Assembly (NCBI RefSeq): GCF_001517585.1 | Contig: NZ_FBYC01000004.1 | Coordinates: 310,001 to 374,000 of the forward strand | Direction of reading: 5' to 3' | DNA: 64,000 nt | From: Roseibaca calidilacus | Lineage (GTDB): Bacteria > Pseudomonadota > Alphaproteobacteria > Rhodobacterales > Rhodobacteraceae | Shown here: piece after piece, positions 8,172 to 17,556 of the stretch | Position numbering within the stretch: position 1 is the first letter of the stretch | Layout: each line of letters starts with the position of its first letter | Made by a program: the position numbers and the translations under genes | Notes under the pieces: generated by a model | The model's database searches: none | What the model saw: only the letters and a program-made list of their open reading frames with translations | Told to the model about the DNA's origin: nothing

Positions 8172-10100
8172 ATGGGACAGGAAAAGCTGCGCTTCATGCC
8201 GGTTTCAGATGTAAGGCAGACCGTCGATCTCCGTATTCTGGAGACGACGGATCTGCATGTCCACCTACACCCCTACGACTATTATGCGGATTGTCCGAAC
8301 CCGGATTTCGGCCTGTCGCGCTTGGCCGAACTGGTTGACCGCGCCCGCGCAGAGGCCGGGACAACCTTGTTGTTCGACAATGGCGATTTCCTGCAAGGCA
8401 CGCCGGTCGGCGATTTTTTTGCCTATGACATGGGGTTGCGCGAGGGCGATCTGCACCCGGTCTTGGCCGCGATGAACGCCATGCGCTACGATGCCATCAC
8501 GATCGGCAACCATGAATTCAATTACGGGCTGGAATTTCTGGAAAGATCACTGGCGCGGGCGGAATTTCCGGTCGTCTCTGCTAATATTGCCAAGCAGATC
8601 GGCCGCACACCGCGCGAAGACCGGATGTTGGTCAAGCCCTACAGCTTGCTGCGCCGGCAGGTGCGCGACCGTATCGGGCTGATGCATGATTTGTGCATCG
8701 GCGTTCTGGGTGTGGCCCCACCGCAGATCATGACATGGGAACGCCAGCAGCTTCAGGGCAAGCTGGGCGTGCGCGACATGGTCGAAGCCGTTAGCGCTTG
8801 GGTGCCGGAAATGCGAGAGGCCGGTGCAGATCTGATCGTGCTGTTGGCGCATACCGGGATTGGGCCGTTGCGCTACACGCATGGTATGGAGAACGCGGTC
8901 ATTCCCTTGGCCCGGATAGAGGGGGTTGATGTGGTTCTGTCGGGCCACACGCATCAGGTTTTCCCGTCGCGCGCGTTTGCGGATATCCCCTCGGTCGATG
9001 TTGAGCGCGGCACGATTGCGGGCAAACCTGCAGTTATGAGCGGGTTCTTCGGGTCGCATCTGGGGGTGATTGATCTGTCGCTGCAACGCGAAGGCGGTAA
9101 ATGGCGCGTGATCAACCATAATGTCGAAACCCGCGCCTTGCGCGATGCGGCCATGAATTTTCCACAAGTGGCGGCAGATCGCAGTCAGCCCATGCGCAGC
9201 CCCAAGGTGCGCAAGATCGTCGAACGCGCACATGATGCGGTTCTGGCCAGCATCCGCCAGCCTATCGGGCGCTGCGACACGCCGATCCACAGTTTTTTCG
9301 TGTATCTTGGCAGCTCTGCCGCGGCGGCCCTTGTGGCGCAGGCACAAAAATCATTCGTGACCGGGCGCATCGGGCCAGAGCTTGCCGGGCTTCCGGTTTT
9401 GTCGGCTGTCTCTCCGTCCAAGGCCGGGGGCTTGGGCGGCGCGCGCAATTATACCAATATCGCGGCAGGGCAGTTGACCCTGCGCAGCATGGCGGATCTG
9501 TATGTTTACCCCAACAAGGTTGCCGCGTCGCGCCTGACCGGGGCGCAGATCGCCCAGTGGCTGGAGCGCTCTGCCTCTGCCTTCAACCAGATACATCCGC
9601 ATGTGCAGGACCAGCCGTTGATGAACCCGGCCTTCGCGGGCTATAATTTCGAAATCATCTATGGTCTGACCTATGAGATCGACCTGACGCAACCGCCGCG
9701 CTTTGGTCCCGACGGGACAAAGCTGAACCCGGCGCATAGCCGCATCCGCAATTTGCGCCATGCCGGGGCGCCCTTGGACATGACTGCCGAATTCATCCTG
9801 TGCACCAATAATTTCCGCGCGCAGGGTGCGGGGAATTATCCGGGGGCAAAGCCATCCTCTATCTGCTTCGAGCATCCGGCCATCGTGCGCGACGTGCTGC
9901 GCGAACATGTCGAGAAGCAAGATGTCTTGCAGGTCGATGCCACCGCACCCTTCCGCCTGATGCCGGTAGAGGGGGCCAGCGTTGTGTTGCGCACCGCCCC
10001 TGCGGCACTGGACCATCTGCGCCAGATTGCCAGCTTTGCCCCCGAAGTGATGGGGGCAGACAAGAAGGGCTTTTTGCGTCTGCGTCTAACCCTAAGCTGA
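8172..10100 (+). CDS. cpdB: 2',3'-cyclic-nucleotide 2'-phosphodiesterase / 3'-nucleotidase family protein
   Basis: 642 residues. The calcineurin-like metallophosphatase domain shows TTDLHVHLHPYDYY, FDNGDFLQG, IGNHEFNYG, LLAHTG and SGHTHQVFP. A 5'-nucleotidase C-terminal domain follows (YVYPNKVAASRLTGAQI; NYPGAKPS). Length matches CpdB. CpdB is normally periplasmic, but no signal peptide is visible: residues 1-20 are polar, and an in-frame stop at 8154 rules out a longer N-terminus. The 3' end overlaps the convergent moeB gene by 9 nt. Confidence 0.88.
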   Translation: MGQEKLRFMPVSDVRQTVDLRILETTDLHVHLHPYDYYADCPNPDFGLSRLAELVDRARAEAGTTLLFDNGDFLQGTPVGDFFAYDMGLREGDLHPVLAAMNAMRYDAITIGNHEFNYGLEFLERSLARAEFPVVSANIAKQIGRTPREDRMLVKPYSLLRRQVRDRIGLMHDLCIGVLGVAPPQIMTWERQQLQGKLGVRDMVEAVSAWVPEMREAGADLIVLLAHTGIGPLRYTHGMENAVIPLARIEGVDVVLSGHTHQVFPSRAFADIPSVDVERGTIAGKPAVMSGFFGSHLGVIDLSLQREGGKWRVINHNVETRALRDAAMNFPQVAADRSQPMRSPKVRKIVERAHDAVLASIRQPIGRCDTPIHSFFVYLGSSAAAALVAQAQKSFVTGRIGPELAGLPVLSAVSPSKAGGLGGARNYTNIAAGQLTLRSMADLYVYPNKVAASRLTGAQIAQWLERSASAFNQIHPHVQDQPLMNPAFAGYNFEIIYGLTYEIDLTQPPRFGPDGTKLNPAHSRIRNLRHAGAPLDMTAEFILCTNNFRAQGAGNYPGAKPSSICFEHPAIVRDVLREHVEKQDVLQVDATAPFRLMPVEGASVVLRTAPAALDHLRQIASFAPEVMGADKKGFLRLRLTLS

Positions 10101-11132
10101 CCCGCAGCAGGCACAATCGGGCCGTCGGCTGATCGTGACGACCCGGTTCTCGCCATAAAGCGCGTCATGCAACATCAAACGCCCGCGCAAGGACTGCCCT
10201 GCGCCGGTTATTTCCTTGATCGCTTCCAGCGCCATTTGGCTGCCGATAATGCCGGGCAGGGGGGCCACCACCCCGGCTTCGGCACAGCTTGGGGCCAGCC
10301 CTTCGGCAGGGCGCGCGGGGAACAGGCATTCGTAGCAGGGCGCGCCGCTTGCGGGATGATACAGGCTGATCTGCCCTTCCCATTGCGTGATGGCACCCGA
10401 AATCAGCGGCATGCCCGTGGCAACGGCAGCACGATTGACCATGTAGCGCGTGTCGAAATTGTCGCTGCCGTCAAGAATCAGGTCATATTCGGCGAATAGA
10501 TCAGCGGCCAGTTCTGCGGTCAGCCGCCGATGATACGGTTTGACCATTATGAACGGGTTGAGCGCCTGCATCGCGGCCTGTGCGGAAAACACTTTTGGCG
10601 TGTCGATGTCGCGGTCGCGGTGGATGATCTGACGTTGCAGGTTCGACCCGTCAACGCTGTCATCGTCAATTACCCCGATCGTGCCCACCCCTGCGGCAGC
10701 CAGATACAGCAAGGCGGGCGACCCAAGCCCACCCGCGCCGATAACCAAAACCGACGCTTCTTTCAGCTTGCGTTGCCCCGCGCCGCCCAATTCGCGCAGA
10801 ACGATGTGGCGGGCGTAGCGGTTCAGTTCCGCCTCTCGGAACGGGCCGGTTTGGGGGGGCGCGGACTGGGCCGGTTCCGGGGCAAGGCGGCGCAACCGTT
10901 TCAGGCCCCAGACATACAGCACGACCAGCCCAACGGCCCCGCCCAGCACCAGCCATGGGCGCACATCGCCCCCCGTTGCCACCCGGATGGGCGTGGTTTC
11001 GGGCAACACAAGCTGTGCGATCACGACGACCACATAGACCAGCCCGATCATGATGAACCGCGCGCGTTTGGGGGTTTTCATCGCCCAGCCCAGCACCCAT
11101 AGCCCGGCCATCAGGAACAGAACCAAACCCAT
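10092..11132 (-). CDS. moeB: MoeB/ThiF/HesA-type adenylyltransferase with N-terminal membrane anchor
   Basis: 346 residues from ATG 11132, which overlaps the dut stop as TGATG (GTG 11135 is an alternative). The first ~80 residues hold about three hydrophobic helices. The E1-like fold follows: GAGGLGSPALLYL nucleotide loop, NLQRQ, DGSDNFDTRY, and two CxxC zinc pairs (CYEC, CACC). MoeB adenylates the Gly-Gly end of MoaD; ThiF and HesA relatives act on similar proteins. moaD and moaE are 4 kb away. The membrane segments are unlike E. coli MoeB. The exact partner is inferred. Confidence 0.82.
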   Translation of the reverse strand: MGLVLFLMAGLWVLGWAMKTPKRARFIMIGLVYVVVVIAQLVLPETTPIRVATGGDVRPWLVLGGAVGLVVLYVWGLKRLRRLAPEPAQSAPPQTGPFREAELNRYARHIVLRELGGAGQRKLKEASVLVIGAGGLGSPALLYLAAAGVGTIGVIDDDSVDGSNLQRQIIHRDRDIDTPKVFSAQAAMQALNPFIMVKPYHRRLTAELAADLFAEYDLILDGSDNFDTRYMVNRAAVATGMPLISGAITQWEGQISLYHPASGAPCYECLFPARPAEGLAPSCAEAGVVAPLPGIIGSQMALEAIKEITGAGQSLRGRLMLHDALYGENRVVTISRRPDCACCGSA

Positions 11133-11596
11133 CACGTCACCCCGGTAGAGCCATATCCGCCCGCGCCGCGCGCAGTGTCGGGTAGCGTATTGGTTGCGAC
11201 AAAGCGCGCCCGCACCACGGGCGCGATCACGATTTGCGCAATCCGCATGCCGTGTTCCACCGTGAAAGGCGCGTCGCCAAGGTTCTGCAAAATCACGCCC
11301 AAAGGCCCGCGGTAATCGCTGTCGATGGTAGCGGGCGCATTGGGCAGGGTCAGGCCGTGTTTCAGCGCCAGACCAGAGCGCGCGCGGATCTGCATTTCAA
11401 ATCCTTCGGGTATGGCGCAGGCCAGCCCGGTCGGGATCAAAAGCCGCGCCATGGACGCCAGCGCCAGCCCGCTTGCGCGGTCCTGCGGCGCAAGATTGGC
11501 GCGAATATCGGCCCCGGCAGCCCCGGCGGTTTCGTAGGCGGGCAGGGGCACGGCTTGGTCCGCATCGGGCAGGTACTGGAACAGAATGTCGGTCAT
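11132..11596 (-). CDS. dut: dUTP diphosphatase (trimeric dUTPase)
   Basis: 154 residues from ATG 11596. All five dUTPase motifs are present: AGADIRA, RSGLALKHGL, IDSDYRGPLGVIL, RIAQIVIAP and the flexible C-terminal RGAGGYGSTG. It hydrolyses dUTP to dUMP and keeps uracil out of DNA. Its start overlaps the end of coaB by 4 nt. The coaB-dut-moeB order is tightly coupled. Confidence 0.96.
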   Translation of the reverse strand: MTDILFQYLPDADQAVPLPAYETAGAAGADIRANLAPQDRASGLALASMARLLIPTGLACAIPEGFEMQIRARSGLALKHGLTLPNAPATIDSDYRGPLGVILQNLGDAPFTVEHGMRIAQIVIAPVVRARFVATNTLPDTARGAGGYGSTGVT

Positions 11597-12237
11597 GCCA
11601 GCGCCTGTGCAATGCGGGTGGCCAGACGTGCAGCCACGTCGGATTTCGCCATGCGTGGCCAATGCTCGACATGATCGGCGGTTATCAGATGCACCGCGTT
11701 TTCCGTGCCGCCCATAATGCCGGTGGCGGCAGAGACATCATTGGCCAAGATCCAGTCGCAGCCCTTACGCGCACGTTTGGCCTGCGCATGGGCGATAACG
11801 TTTTCGGTTTCGGCGGCAAACCCCACCACCAGCGCGGGGCGCTGCGCATGATGCGACAGCGTTTGCAGAATGTCCGGGTTTTCAACAAATTCAAGCATTG
11901 GAATACCTTGGGCGGTTTTCTTCATCTTTTGGTCGGCGGCATTCCTAACGCGCCAATCGGCCACGGCGGCGGCCATCACCGCGGCATCGACCGGCAGCGC
12001 GGCTTCCACTGCAGCCAGCATTTCCAGCGCGGTTTCCACGCGCATCACAGCCACGCCTGCCGGCGCGGGCACCTGCGCCGGGCCACTCACGAATACAACA
12101 TCCGCGCCCAGATCGCGCAATGCCTCTGCAATCGCCGTGCCTTGGGCACCAGAGGACCGGTTGGCAATGTAGCGCACCGGGTCAATCGGTTCATGCGTGG
12201 GGCCGGATGTGACCAAAATGCGCTTTCCCGACAGCAT
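11593..12237 (-). CDS. coaB: Phosphopantothenate-cysteine ligase (CoaB), stand-alone domain
   Basis: 214 residues matching only the C-terminal half of bifunctional CoaBC: RILVTSGPTHEPIDPVRYIA, NRSSG, MAAAVADWR, KMKK, LEFVENPDIL and VVGFAAETEN. It joins phosphopantothenate to cysteine (CTP-dependent) in CoA synthesis. CoaBC proteins have about 400 residues with CoaC (decarboxylase) first; that half is absent. The chaN stop lies 63 nt upstream, and an AAAGG site precedes ATG 12237, so this reads as an independently translated gene rather than a frameshift. Confidence 0.9.
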   Translation of the reverse strand: MLSGKRILVTSGPTHEPIDPVRYIANRSSGAQGTAIAEALRDLGADVVFVSGPAQVPAPAGVAVMRVETALEMLAAVEAALPVDAAVMAAAVADWRVRNAADQKMKKTAQGIPMLEFVENPDILQTLSHHAQRPALVVGFAAETENVIAHAQAKRARKGCDWILANDVSAATGIMGGTENAVHLITADHVEHWPRMAKSDVAARLATRIAQALA

Positions 12238-12297
12238 GGCAGGCCTTTCTGTAACTTCATGCTTTGGGATAGCGGCTCTGGCGGCCGGGCAAAAGCC

Positions 12298-13092
12298 CTA
12301 TTGAAACGCGGCGCAAGGGTCGTCGCGCGGGGCGGCTTCGGTGACGATCCAGAAATCGGTCAAAGCAGGGTCGGGTGCTGCGCTTTCATACTGGCCAACC
12401 ACAACGCTTGTGACCCCCGGTGCCGCCAGCGCCAAGGCGGCAGGGGCGCCCCAGTCGCGGCGCACATGGCCGGTGCCGGTAATCACCACCACAGGCCCGC
12501 CAGTGTCGCGCAAGGCCCGTTCCGTCACGCGCGCCAGTTCGGCGTCGCGCAAGCGTTGCACTGTGACCATGCCGGGCAAAAGGTCTGCGGGCAAGGCGTT
12601 GCAATGGGCTTCGGCTTGCAGGTCTTCGCGCGTGGCCTGCTCTTCCGGGGTCAGCGGTTGGTCCAGCCCGAAACGCACGGCGTCGCCGGCGAACACCTCT
12701 GCCACGGGCTGCTCAAATACGGCACGCGCTTGGTCGCGCGGGATTGCCGCACCGTAGATGCGCGCGGCCGGGGCGGCTTCGAAAATCGGATAATACATGT
12801 CAAAGTCGGGCCAGCCGGTTCCGTCCCATGCCAAGGCCTCGGCCAATGCGTCAGAACTCTCCCATGTTGCGGGTGCATTGGCGGCCTGCCCCTCGGTCAA
12901 CATCTCGAATACCATGGCGCTGGGCTTGATCGCAGCGATTGCGCGCGCTTGGTTTAGGTGGTGGTCGGGATGGTCATGCACTTCGCCCAGAAAATAAACA
13001 TCTGCGCCGGGCAAGCTGTCCAGCCCGTCCGGCGCAATTTGCTCTGCCTGCGCGGGCAGGGCCAGAGCGGCGCAAAGGACCATCCACCTCAT
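12298..13092 (-). CDS. ChaN family (DUF399) exported protein
   Basis: 264 residues with a short signal peptide (MRWMVLCAALALPAQA). The ChaN-type fold signatures are VYFLGEVHDHPDHHLNQARAI near the N-terminus, MVFEMLTEGQ, and VVVITGTGHVRRDWGAP near the C-terminus. Family members bind haem or have been linked to iron uptake; the exact role is unsettled. It overlaps the rpoH stop by 4 nt. Its stop codon is in the same frame as coaB, 21 codons upstream of that start. Confidence 0.85.
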   Translation of the reverse strand: MRWMVLCAALALPAQAEQIAPDGLDSLPGADVYFLGEVHDHPDHHLNQARAIAAIKPSAMVFEMLTEGQAANAPATWESSDALAEALAWDGTGWPDFDMYYPIFEAAPAARIYGAAIPRDQARAVFEQPVAEVFAGDAVRFGLDQPLTPEEQATREDLQAEAHCNALPADLLPGMVTVQRLRDAELARVTERALRDTGGPVVVITGTGHVRRDWGAPAALALAAPGVTSVVVGQYESAAPDPALTDFWIVTEAAPRDDPCAAFQ

Positions 13093-13967
13093 GCGAGGAA
13101 GTTCAGCACTTCCTTGGACTGGGTCTCAAGGCTCTTGCGCATTTTCTGGAACGCCGCAGCTTCCAACTGGCGCACGCGCTCTTTCGACAGGCCCAATTCT
13201 TCGCCCAAGCTTTCCAGCGTGCGCGGATCTGCGCGCAGCTTGCGTTCGCGCACGATAAAGCGTTCGCGCTCGCTGAGCCCCTGAAGCGCGGCCAACAACC
13301 ATTCGCGCAATTGGGCGGTGTCATGGGCGTGCTCCACCCCGACCGATGCTTGTTCGCTGTCATCTTCCAGCACATCAATCCATTCGCGCCCGTCTTCGTC
13401 GCTGGATTGCATGGCGTTCAGCGAATAGTCGGACCCGGACAGGCGGCCTTCCATCATCTCGACATCATGCAGGGGCACCCCCACCTCATGCGCAACCATC
13501 TCGCGCAGCTGGTGCGGGTCCAGCGTTTCGCCGCGCGCCATGGCTTCGCGTTCCAGCTTGGCCTGCACGCGCCGCAGATTGAAGAACAGCGATTTCTGGC
13601 TGCTGGTCGACCCGGTGCGCACCATGGACCAGTTGCGCATGACATAATCCTGAATGCTGGCCTTGATCCACCAAACAGCATAGGTCGAAAACCGCACGCC
13701 ACGATCCGGATCGAACTTGTCGGCGGCTTTCATCAGGCCCAGCCCGGCTTCCTGAATCAGGTCATTCATGGGCGCGCCATAGCGGCGAAACTTGCCCGCC
13801 ATCGAAATCGCCAGCCGCATATAGGCCGTGATCAGCCGGTGCAGCGCAGCCTCGTCGCGGTGGTCGCGCCACGCATAGGCCAGTTTCAATTCGGTCTCCG
13901 CATCCAGCAATTCGGCCTTCATGGCCTGACGCGAAAACTTGCGGTCGTCACTGAAATCAAGTGCCAT
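13089..13967 (-). CDS. rpoH: RNA polymerase sigma-32 factor, RpoHII type
   Basis: 292 residues. Region 2 (MRLAISMAGKFRRYGAPMNDLIQEAGLGLMKA and RFSTYAVWWIKASIQDY, read in two pieces), the RpoH box (SQKSLFFNLRR) and region 4 helix-turn-helix (TLESLGEELGLSKERVRQLE) are all clear. Rhodobacterales usually have two RpoH proteins. Linkage to chaN, coaB, dut and moeB suggests the second type (RpoHII), which in Rhodobacter sphaeroides serves the singlet-oxygen response; that subtype call is an inference. First gene of the minus-strand run. Confidence 0.93.
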   Translation of the reverse strand: MALDFSDDRKFSRQAMKAELLDAETELKLAYAWRDHRDEAALHRLITAYMRLAISMAGKFRRYGAPMNDLIQEAGLGLMKAADKFDPDRGVRFSTYAVWWIKASIQDYVMRNWSMVRTGSTSSQKSLFFNLRRVQAKLEREAMARGETLDPHQLREMVAHEVGVPLHDVEMMEGRLSGSDYSLNAMQSSDEDGREWIDVLEDDSEQASVGVEHAHDTAQLREWLLAALQGLSERERFIVRERKLRADPRTLESLGEELGLSKERVRQLEAAAFQKMRKSLETQSKEVLNFLA

Positions 13968-14034
13968 TGTTTCCCCCGGCTGTGCGCTTTGTTTGCAAGT
14001 TTTACGCCCCGTGGGCGGTACCGGTTCACTTTTT

Positions 14035-14057
14035 CCCTGCGGCAGCCCGCCGCAGGG
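14035..14057. repeat. Inverted repeat in the rpoH/comM divergent spacer
   Basis: CCCTGCGG (14035-14042) and CCGCAGGG (14050-14057) form a perfect 8-bp stem with a 7-nt loop. It lies 68-90 nt upstream of the rpoH start and 85 nt upstream of comM. No T-run follows on either strand, so it is not a terminator. It could be a leader hairpin or an operator. Confidence 0.4.
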
Positions 14058-14141
14058 GGCAACACGCTTGCGTGATCTGGATGTGTTAACCAGTTGGAAA
14101 CCAGTTTGACGTTAACCTTTCCCGGTCAACCGGGGTGGGTC

Positions 14142-15665
14142 ATGGTCGCACGCGCTTTCACTGTCGCTTTCGAGGGGATTGAGGCCCGCCTTATCGAAGT
14201 GCAATGCGCGCTGTCTCCGGGCTTGCCTGCGTTCCAGATTGTCGGTCTGCCCGACAAGGCGGTGTCCGAAGCGCGCGAACGGGTGCGCGCGGCGCTGTCG
14301 GCCCTGTCAATCGCGCTGCCGTCAAAGCGGATCACCGTCAACCTGTCGCCCGCCGATATCGTGAAGGAAGGGTCGCATTTCGACCTGCCCATCGCCATGG
14401 CCTTGCTTGCAGCTTTGGACATCTTGCCGTCCGAGGAGGTGGCCCAAAGCGTCGCGCTGGGCGAACTCTCGCTTGATGGGGCATTCGTGCCCGTGGTGGG
14501 CGCTTTGCCCGCCGCCATGGCCGCCGCCGAAGCGGGCTTTGCGCTGGTCTGCCCCGCGCCTTGCGGGCCCGAAGCGGCTTGGGTCGATGCTGCCCGCGTT
14601 CTCGCCCCCGAAACGCTATCGCAGCTGATCCGCCATTTCACCGGCCAAGCGCCGCTTGCCCCCGCCAAACCGGGAGAGGTAACAACCGATACCGGCGCGC
14701 GTGACCTGTTCGACGTGAAAGGACAAGAGCGCGCGAAACGTGCTTTGGAAATCGCCGCCGCTGGACGGCACCACATGCTGATGGTCGGCCCGCCCGGTTC
14801 GGGCAAATCCATGCTGGCGGCGCGGCTGGCCGGGATATTGCCGCCGCTGTCACCCGCCGAGGCTTTGGAAACCTCGATGATCCATTCCATCGCAGGGCTT
14901 TTGGACGAAGGTGGCATTTCTCGCGCACGCCCCTACCGCGAACCACATCACACCGCATCCGTTGCGGCGATTGTGGGCGGCGGCAAGGGCGCGAAACCGG
15001 GAGAGATTTCGCTGGCCCATAACGGCGTGCTGTTCCTTGATGAATTCCCGGAATTCCCCCGCGCGGTGTTGGAAACCCTGCGCCAACCGATAGAGACCGG
15101 CGAAGTCGTCGTCGCCCGCGCGAACGCGCATGTGCGTTACCCCTGCCGGTTCCTGCTTGTCGCCGCCGCCAACCCCTGCAAATGCGGCTACTTGTCCGAC
15201 CCGCACCGCGCCTGCGCCCGCGCGCCTGCTTGTGGCGAGGATTACATGGGCCGCATTTCCGGCCCGCTGCTGGACCGGTTCGATTTGCGGGTCGAAGTGC
15301 CGCCCGTGGGGCTGGCCGATCTGGACCTGCCCGCCACGGGCGAAGCGTCGCGCGATGTGGCGGCGCGTGTGGCCCGCGCGCGGGGCGCTCAGGCTGCGCG
15401 CTATGCAGGGCATGGGGCGGTGCGGGTGAATGCCGATGCCGAAGGCGCGCTGTTGGAAGACATCGCGGCCCCCGACACAGAGGGCCGCGCGCTGCTGACC
15501 CGCGCCGCCGACCGTTTGGGCCTGAGCGCGCGCGGCTATCACCGCCTGCTGCGCGTTGCGCGCACGATTGCCGATCTGGATGGCTGCGACACGGTGCGCG
15601 CGCCGCATATGGCAGAGGCGATCAGCTTCCGGCTGATGGGGCTGGACCAGCCTGCGCGCGTATGA
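14142..15665 (+). CDS. comM: YifB/ComM family AAA+ ATPase (Mg chelatase-like)
   Basis: 507 residues from ATG 14142. The N-terminal ChlI-like domain begins MVARAFTVAFEGIEARLIEV. The ATPase core has Walker A VGPPGSGKSML (near residue 215) and Walker B VLFLDEFPEF. A Cys cluster (CKCGYLSDPHRACARAPAC) and a C-terminal helical domain follow. ComM is a helicase that promotes branch migration when transformed DNA is integrated in Vibrio and Haemophilus. Its last 44 nt overlap the convergent esterase gene. Confidence 0.93.
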   Translation: MVARAFTVAFEGIEARLIEVQCALSPGLPAFQIVGLPDKAVSEARERVRAALSALSIALPSKRITVNLSPADIVKEGSHFDLPIAMALLAALDILPSEEVAQSVALGELSLDGAFVPVVGALPAAMAAAEAGFALVCPAPCGPEAAWVDAARVLAPETLSQLIRHFTGQAPLAPAKPGEVTTDTGARDLFDVKGQERAKRALEIAAAGRHHMLMVGPPGSGKSMLAARLAGILPPLSPAEALETSMIHSIAGLLDEGGISRARPYREPHHTASVAAIVGGGKGAKPGEISLAHNGVLFLDEFPEFPRAVLETLRQPIETGEVVVARANAHVRYPCRFLLVAAANPCKCGYLSDPHRACARAPACGEDYMGRISGPLLDRFDLRVEVPPVGLADLDLPATGEASRDVAARVARARGAQAARYAGHGAVRVNADAEGALLEDIAAPDTEGRALLTRAADRLGLSARGYHRLLRVARTIADLDGCDTVRAPHMAEAISFRLMGLDQPARV

Positions 15666-16539
15666 AGGCGGCGGCTTCTGTCAGGGATGCGCGCGCCTCT
15701 GGCAACCAGCCGTGGAAATATTGCCAGACATGGGGCAGGTTGCCGCGTTCTTGCAGCGTCACATCAACCCCTTGCGCCCGCAGATGTTGGACCATGCGCG
15801 TGGAATCCGAATGCAGGATTTCGGTGCGCGCCACCTGTATCAGCACCGGCGGCGCGCCGACAAAGGTGCCGTAAAGCGGCGAGATGCGCGGGTCGCGCGG
15901 GTCCGCCCCTTGCAGTACACGGTCGCGCAGCCGTTCCAACCGGGTGATTGGCAGCAGGATTTCGCTGCGCGCGTTCTGAACAATCGACGGGCCTTCAAAC
16001 GCGAAATCGGTGAAGGGCGAAAAGGTCACGGCGCAGGCGGGGCGCGGTTGGCCTGTCGCGCAAAGATGGCCAAGCAGCGCCAGCGCCAGCCCCCCGCCTG
16101 CCGAATCGCCTGCCAGCACAATTTTTCCCGGTGCATGGCCTTTGGCAAGCAAGGCGCGCCAGGCGGCCAGCGCATCCTCAAACGCTGCTGGAAACGGGTG
16201 TTCGGGGGCCAGACGGTAATCGGGCAGGCAGACCTCCAGCCCCGTCTTGCGCTTCAGGTAACCTGCCAGTGCCGCATGGGTGTGCGGGTTGCCCATGACA
16301 TAACCGCCGCCATGCAAATACAGGATCATCGGCGCGCCGGGGGCGGGCAGGGCGGTCCAGAGCGCGGGTATATCGCCCAACCTGTCGGGCGTGAAGTGCT
16401 GCCATGGCCGCCCGCGCGCGTTCAGCCATGCGCCACGCTCGAACCATTTGCGCGCGCCCGCGCTGTCGGGCTGGCGCGCCAGCGAGCGGCGCGCCACGCG
16501 CCGCAGGAACACGCGCAAGACCTTGAGTTGCCAGCTCAT
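15622..16539 (-). CDS. Alpha/beta hydrolase, hormone-sensitive-lipase family esterase
   Basis: 305 residues. The oxyanion-hole motif H76GGG79 ([11 protein letters not shown]), [13 protein letters not shown], and the nucleophile elbow GDSAGG with Ser146 define the HSL family. The likely catalytic Asp is in DPRISPLYG and the His in NLPHVWQ. It is predicted to hydrolyse short acyl esters in the cytoplasm. Translationally coupled to gshB (4-nt overlap). Substrate unknown. Confidence 0.88.
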   Translation of the reverse strand: MSWQLKVLRVFLRRVARRSLARQPDSAGARKWFERGAWLNARGRPWQHFTPDRLGDIPALWTALPAPGAPMILYLHGGGYVMGNPHTHAALAGYLKRKTGLEVCLPDYRLAPEHPFPAAFEDALAAWRALLAKGHAPGKIVLAGDSAGGGLALALLGHLCATGQPRPACAVTFSPFTDFAFEGPSIVQNARSEILLPITRLERLRDRVLQGADPRDPRISPLYGTFVGAPPVLIQVARTEILHSDSTRMVQHLRAQGVDVTLQERGNLPHVWQYFHGWLPEARASLTEAAAFIRAQAGPAPSAGS

Positions 16540-17483
16540 CCGGTGGCGCGCTTGGTCTCGATCGCGTCCCAGATCAGCGCCGCGCCATTGGTGCCGTCAA
16601 ACCGTTCCAGTTCCTGCAAGCCGGTGGGCGAGGTCAGGTTGATCTCTGTCAGCCAGTCGCCAATCACGTCGATACCGACGAAGATTTGCCCTTTCTCGCG
16701 CAGCAAAGGCCCGATTGCGGCGCAAATCTCGCGGTCGCGATCGGTCAGTGCGACCTTTTCGGCACGTCCGCCCACATGCATGTTCGAGCGCGTCTCGCCC
16801 TCGGCTGGCACGCGGTTGATAGCGCCGATGGGCTCTCCATTGACCAAAATGACCCGTTTGTCGCCTTTCGTCACGGCAGGTAGGTATTTCTGCACGATCA
16901 GCGGCTCTGTGTTGATGCCGGTGAATAATTCGTGCAGCGAGGCAAGGTTGCGGTCGCCCGCGTCCAACCGGAACACGCCTGCGCCGCCATTGCCGTAAAG
17001 CGGTTTCAGGATCACATCGCCATGTTCTGCCTTGAAGGCGCGGATGGTCGCCAGATCGCGCGCGATCATGGTCGGTGGTGTCAATTCTGGAAAGCGCAAG
17101 ACCAGCAGCTTTTCGGGGTAATTGCGCACCCAGAACGGATCATTGACCACCAGCGTTTGCGGATGGATCATGTCCAGCAGATGAGTGGTGGTGATGTAGC
17201 CCATGTCGAAAGGCGGATCTTGCCGCAGCCAGACCACATCGACCTCGGCAAGATCCAAGTCCTGCACCGGACCAAGTGCCACGTGGTTGCCGGCAACCCG
17301 CTGCAAGGTTGCCGCTTGCGCTTGCGCCATCACACGCCCTTCGCGGTAGCAAAGCTTGTCGGGCGTGTAGACGAACACCTTATGCCCGCGCGCCTGCGCT
17401 TCCAGTGCAATGCGGAAACTGCTGTCACCGTCGATATTGACGGTTTCGATCGGGTCCATCTGAAAGGCAACGCGTAGCGCCAT
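16536..17483 (-). CDS. gshB: Glutathione synthetase
   Basis: 315 residues, normal length. It begins [21 protein letters not shown], and includes [20 protein letters not shown], the ATP-grasp segment [15 protein letters not shown], and [17 protein letters not shown] near the C-terminus. It adds glycine to gamma-glutamylcysteine with ATP. Fourth position in the rsmI-yraN-gshB-esterase run, 73 nt after yraN. Confidence 0.96.
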   Translation of the reverse strand: MALRVAFQMDPIETVNIDGDSSFRIALEAQARGHKVFVYTPDKLCYREGRVMAQAQAATLQRVAGNHVALGPVQDLDLAEVDVVWLRQDPPFDMGYITTTHLLDMIHPQTLVVNDPFWVRNYPEKLLVLRFPELTPPTMIARDLATIRAFKAEHGDVILKPLYGNGGAGVFRLDAGDRNLASLHELFTGINTEPLIVQKYLPAVTKGDKRVILVNGEPIGAINRVPAEGETRSNMHVGGRAEKVALTDRDREICAAIGPLLREKGQIFVGIDVIGDWLTEINLTSPTGLQELERFDGTNGAALIWDAIETKRATG

Positions 17484-17556
17484 GTCATTCGTCCTGTGCC
17501 AAACTGCTGTTAGGCTTTAGATGGACGAGGAACTGGCCTCTTGCAATGGCAGCCGG

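Noticed and set aside
8005-8214. Small 69-codon frame in the nudC-cpdB spacer
   Set aside because: No ribosome site, odd composition and overlap with the cpdB start.
8793-8803. Another GTTAGCGC match (in cpdB)
   Set aside because: It lies inside coding sequence and is not repeated, so treated as chance.
12238-12297. A frameshifted remnant of CoaC between chaN and coaB
   Set aside because: The gap is only 60 nt and its translation shows no CoaC motif; coaB has its own start and ribosome site.
14035-14057. RNA thermometer in the rpoH leader
   Set aside because: A hairpin exists but lies 68-90 nt from the start and does not cover the ribosome site; kept only as an inverted repeat.
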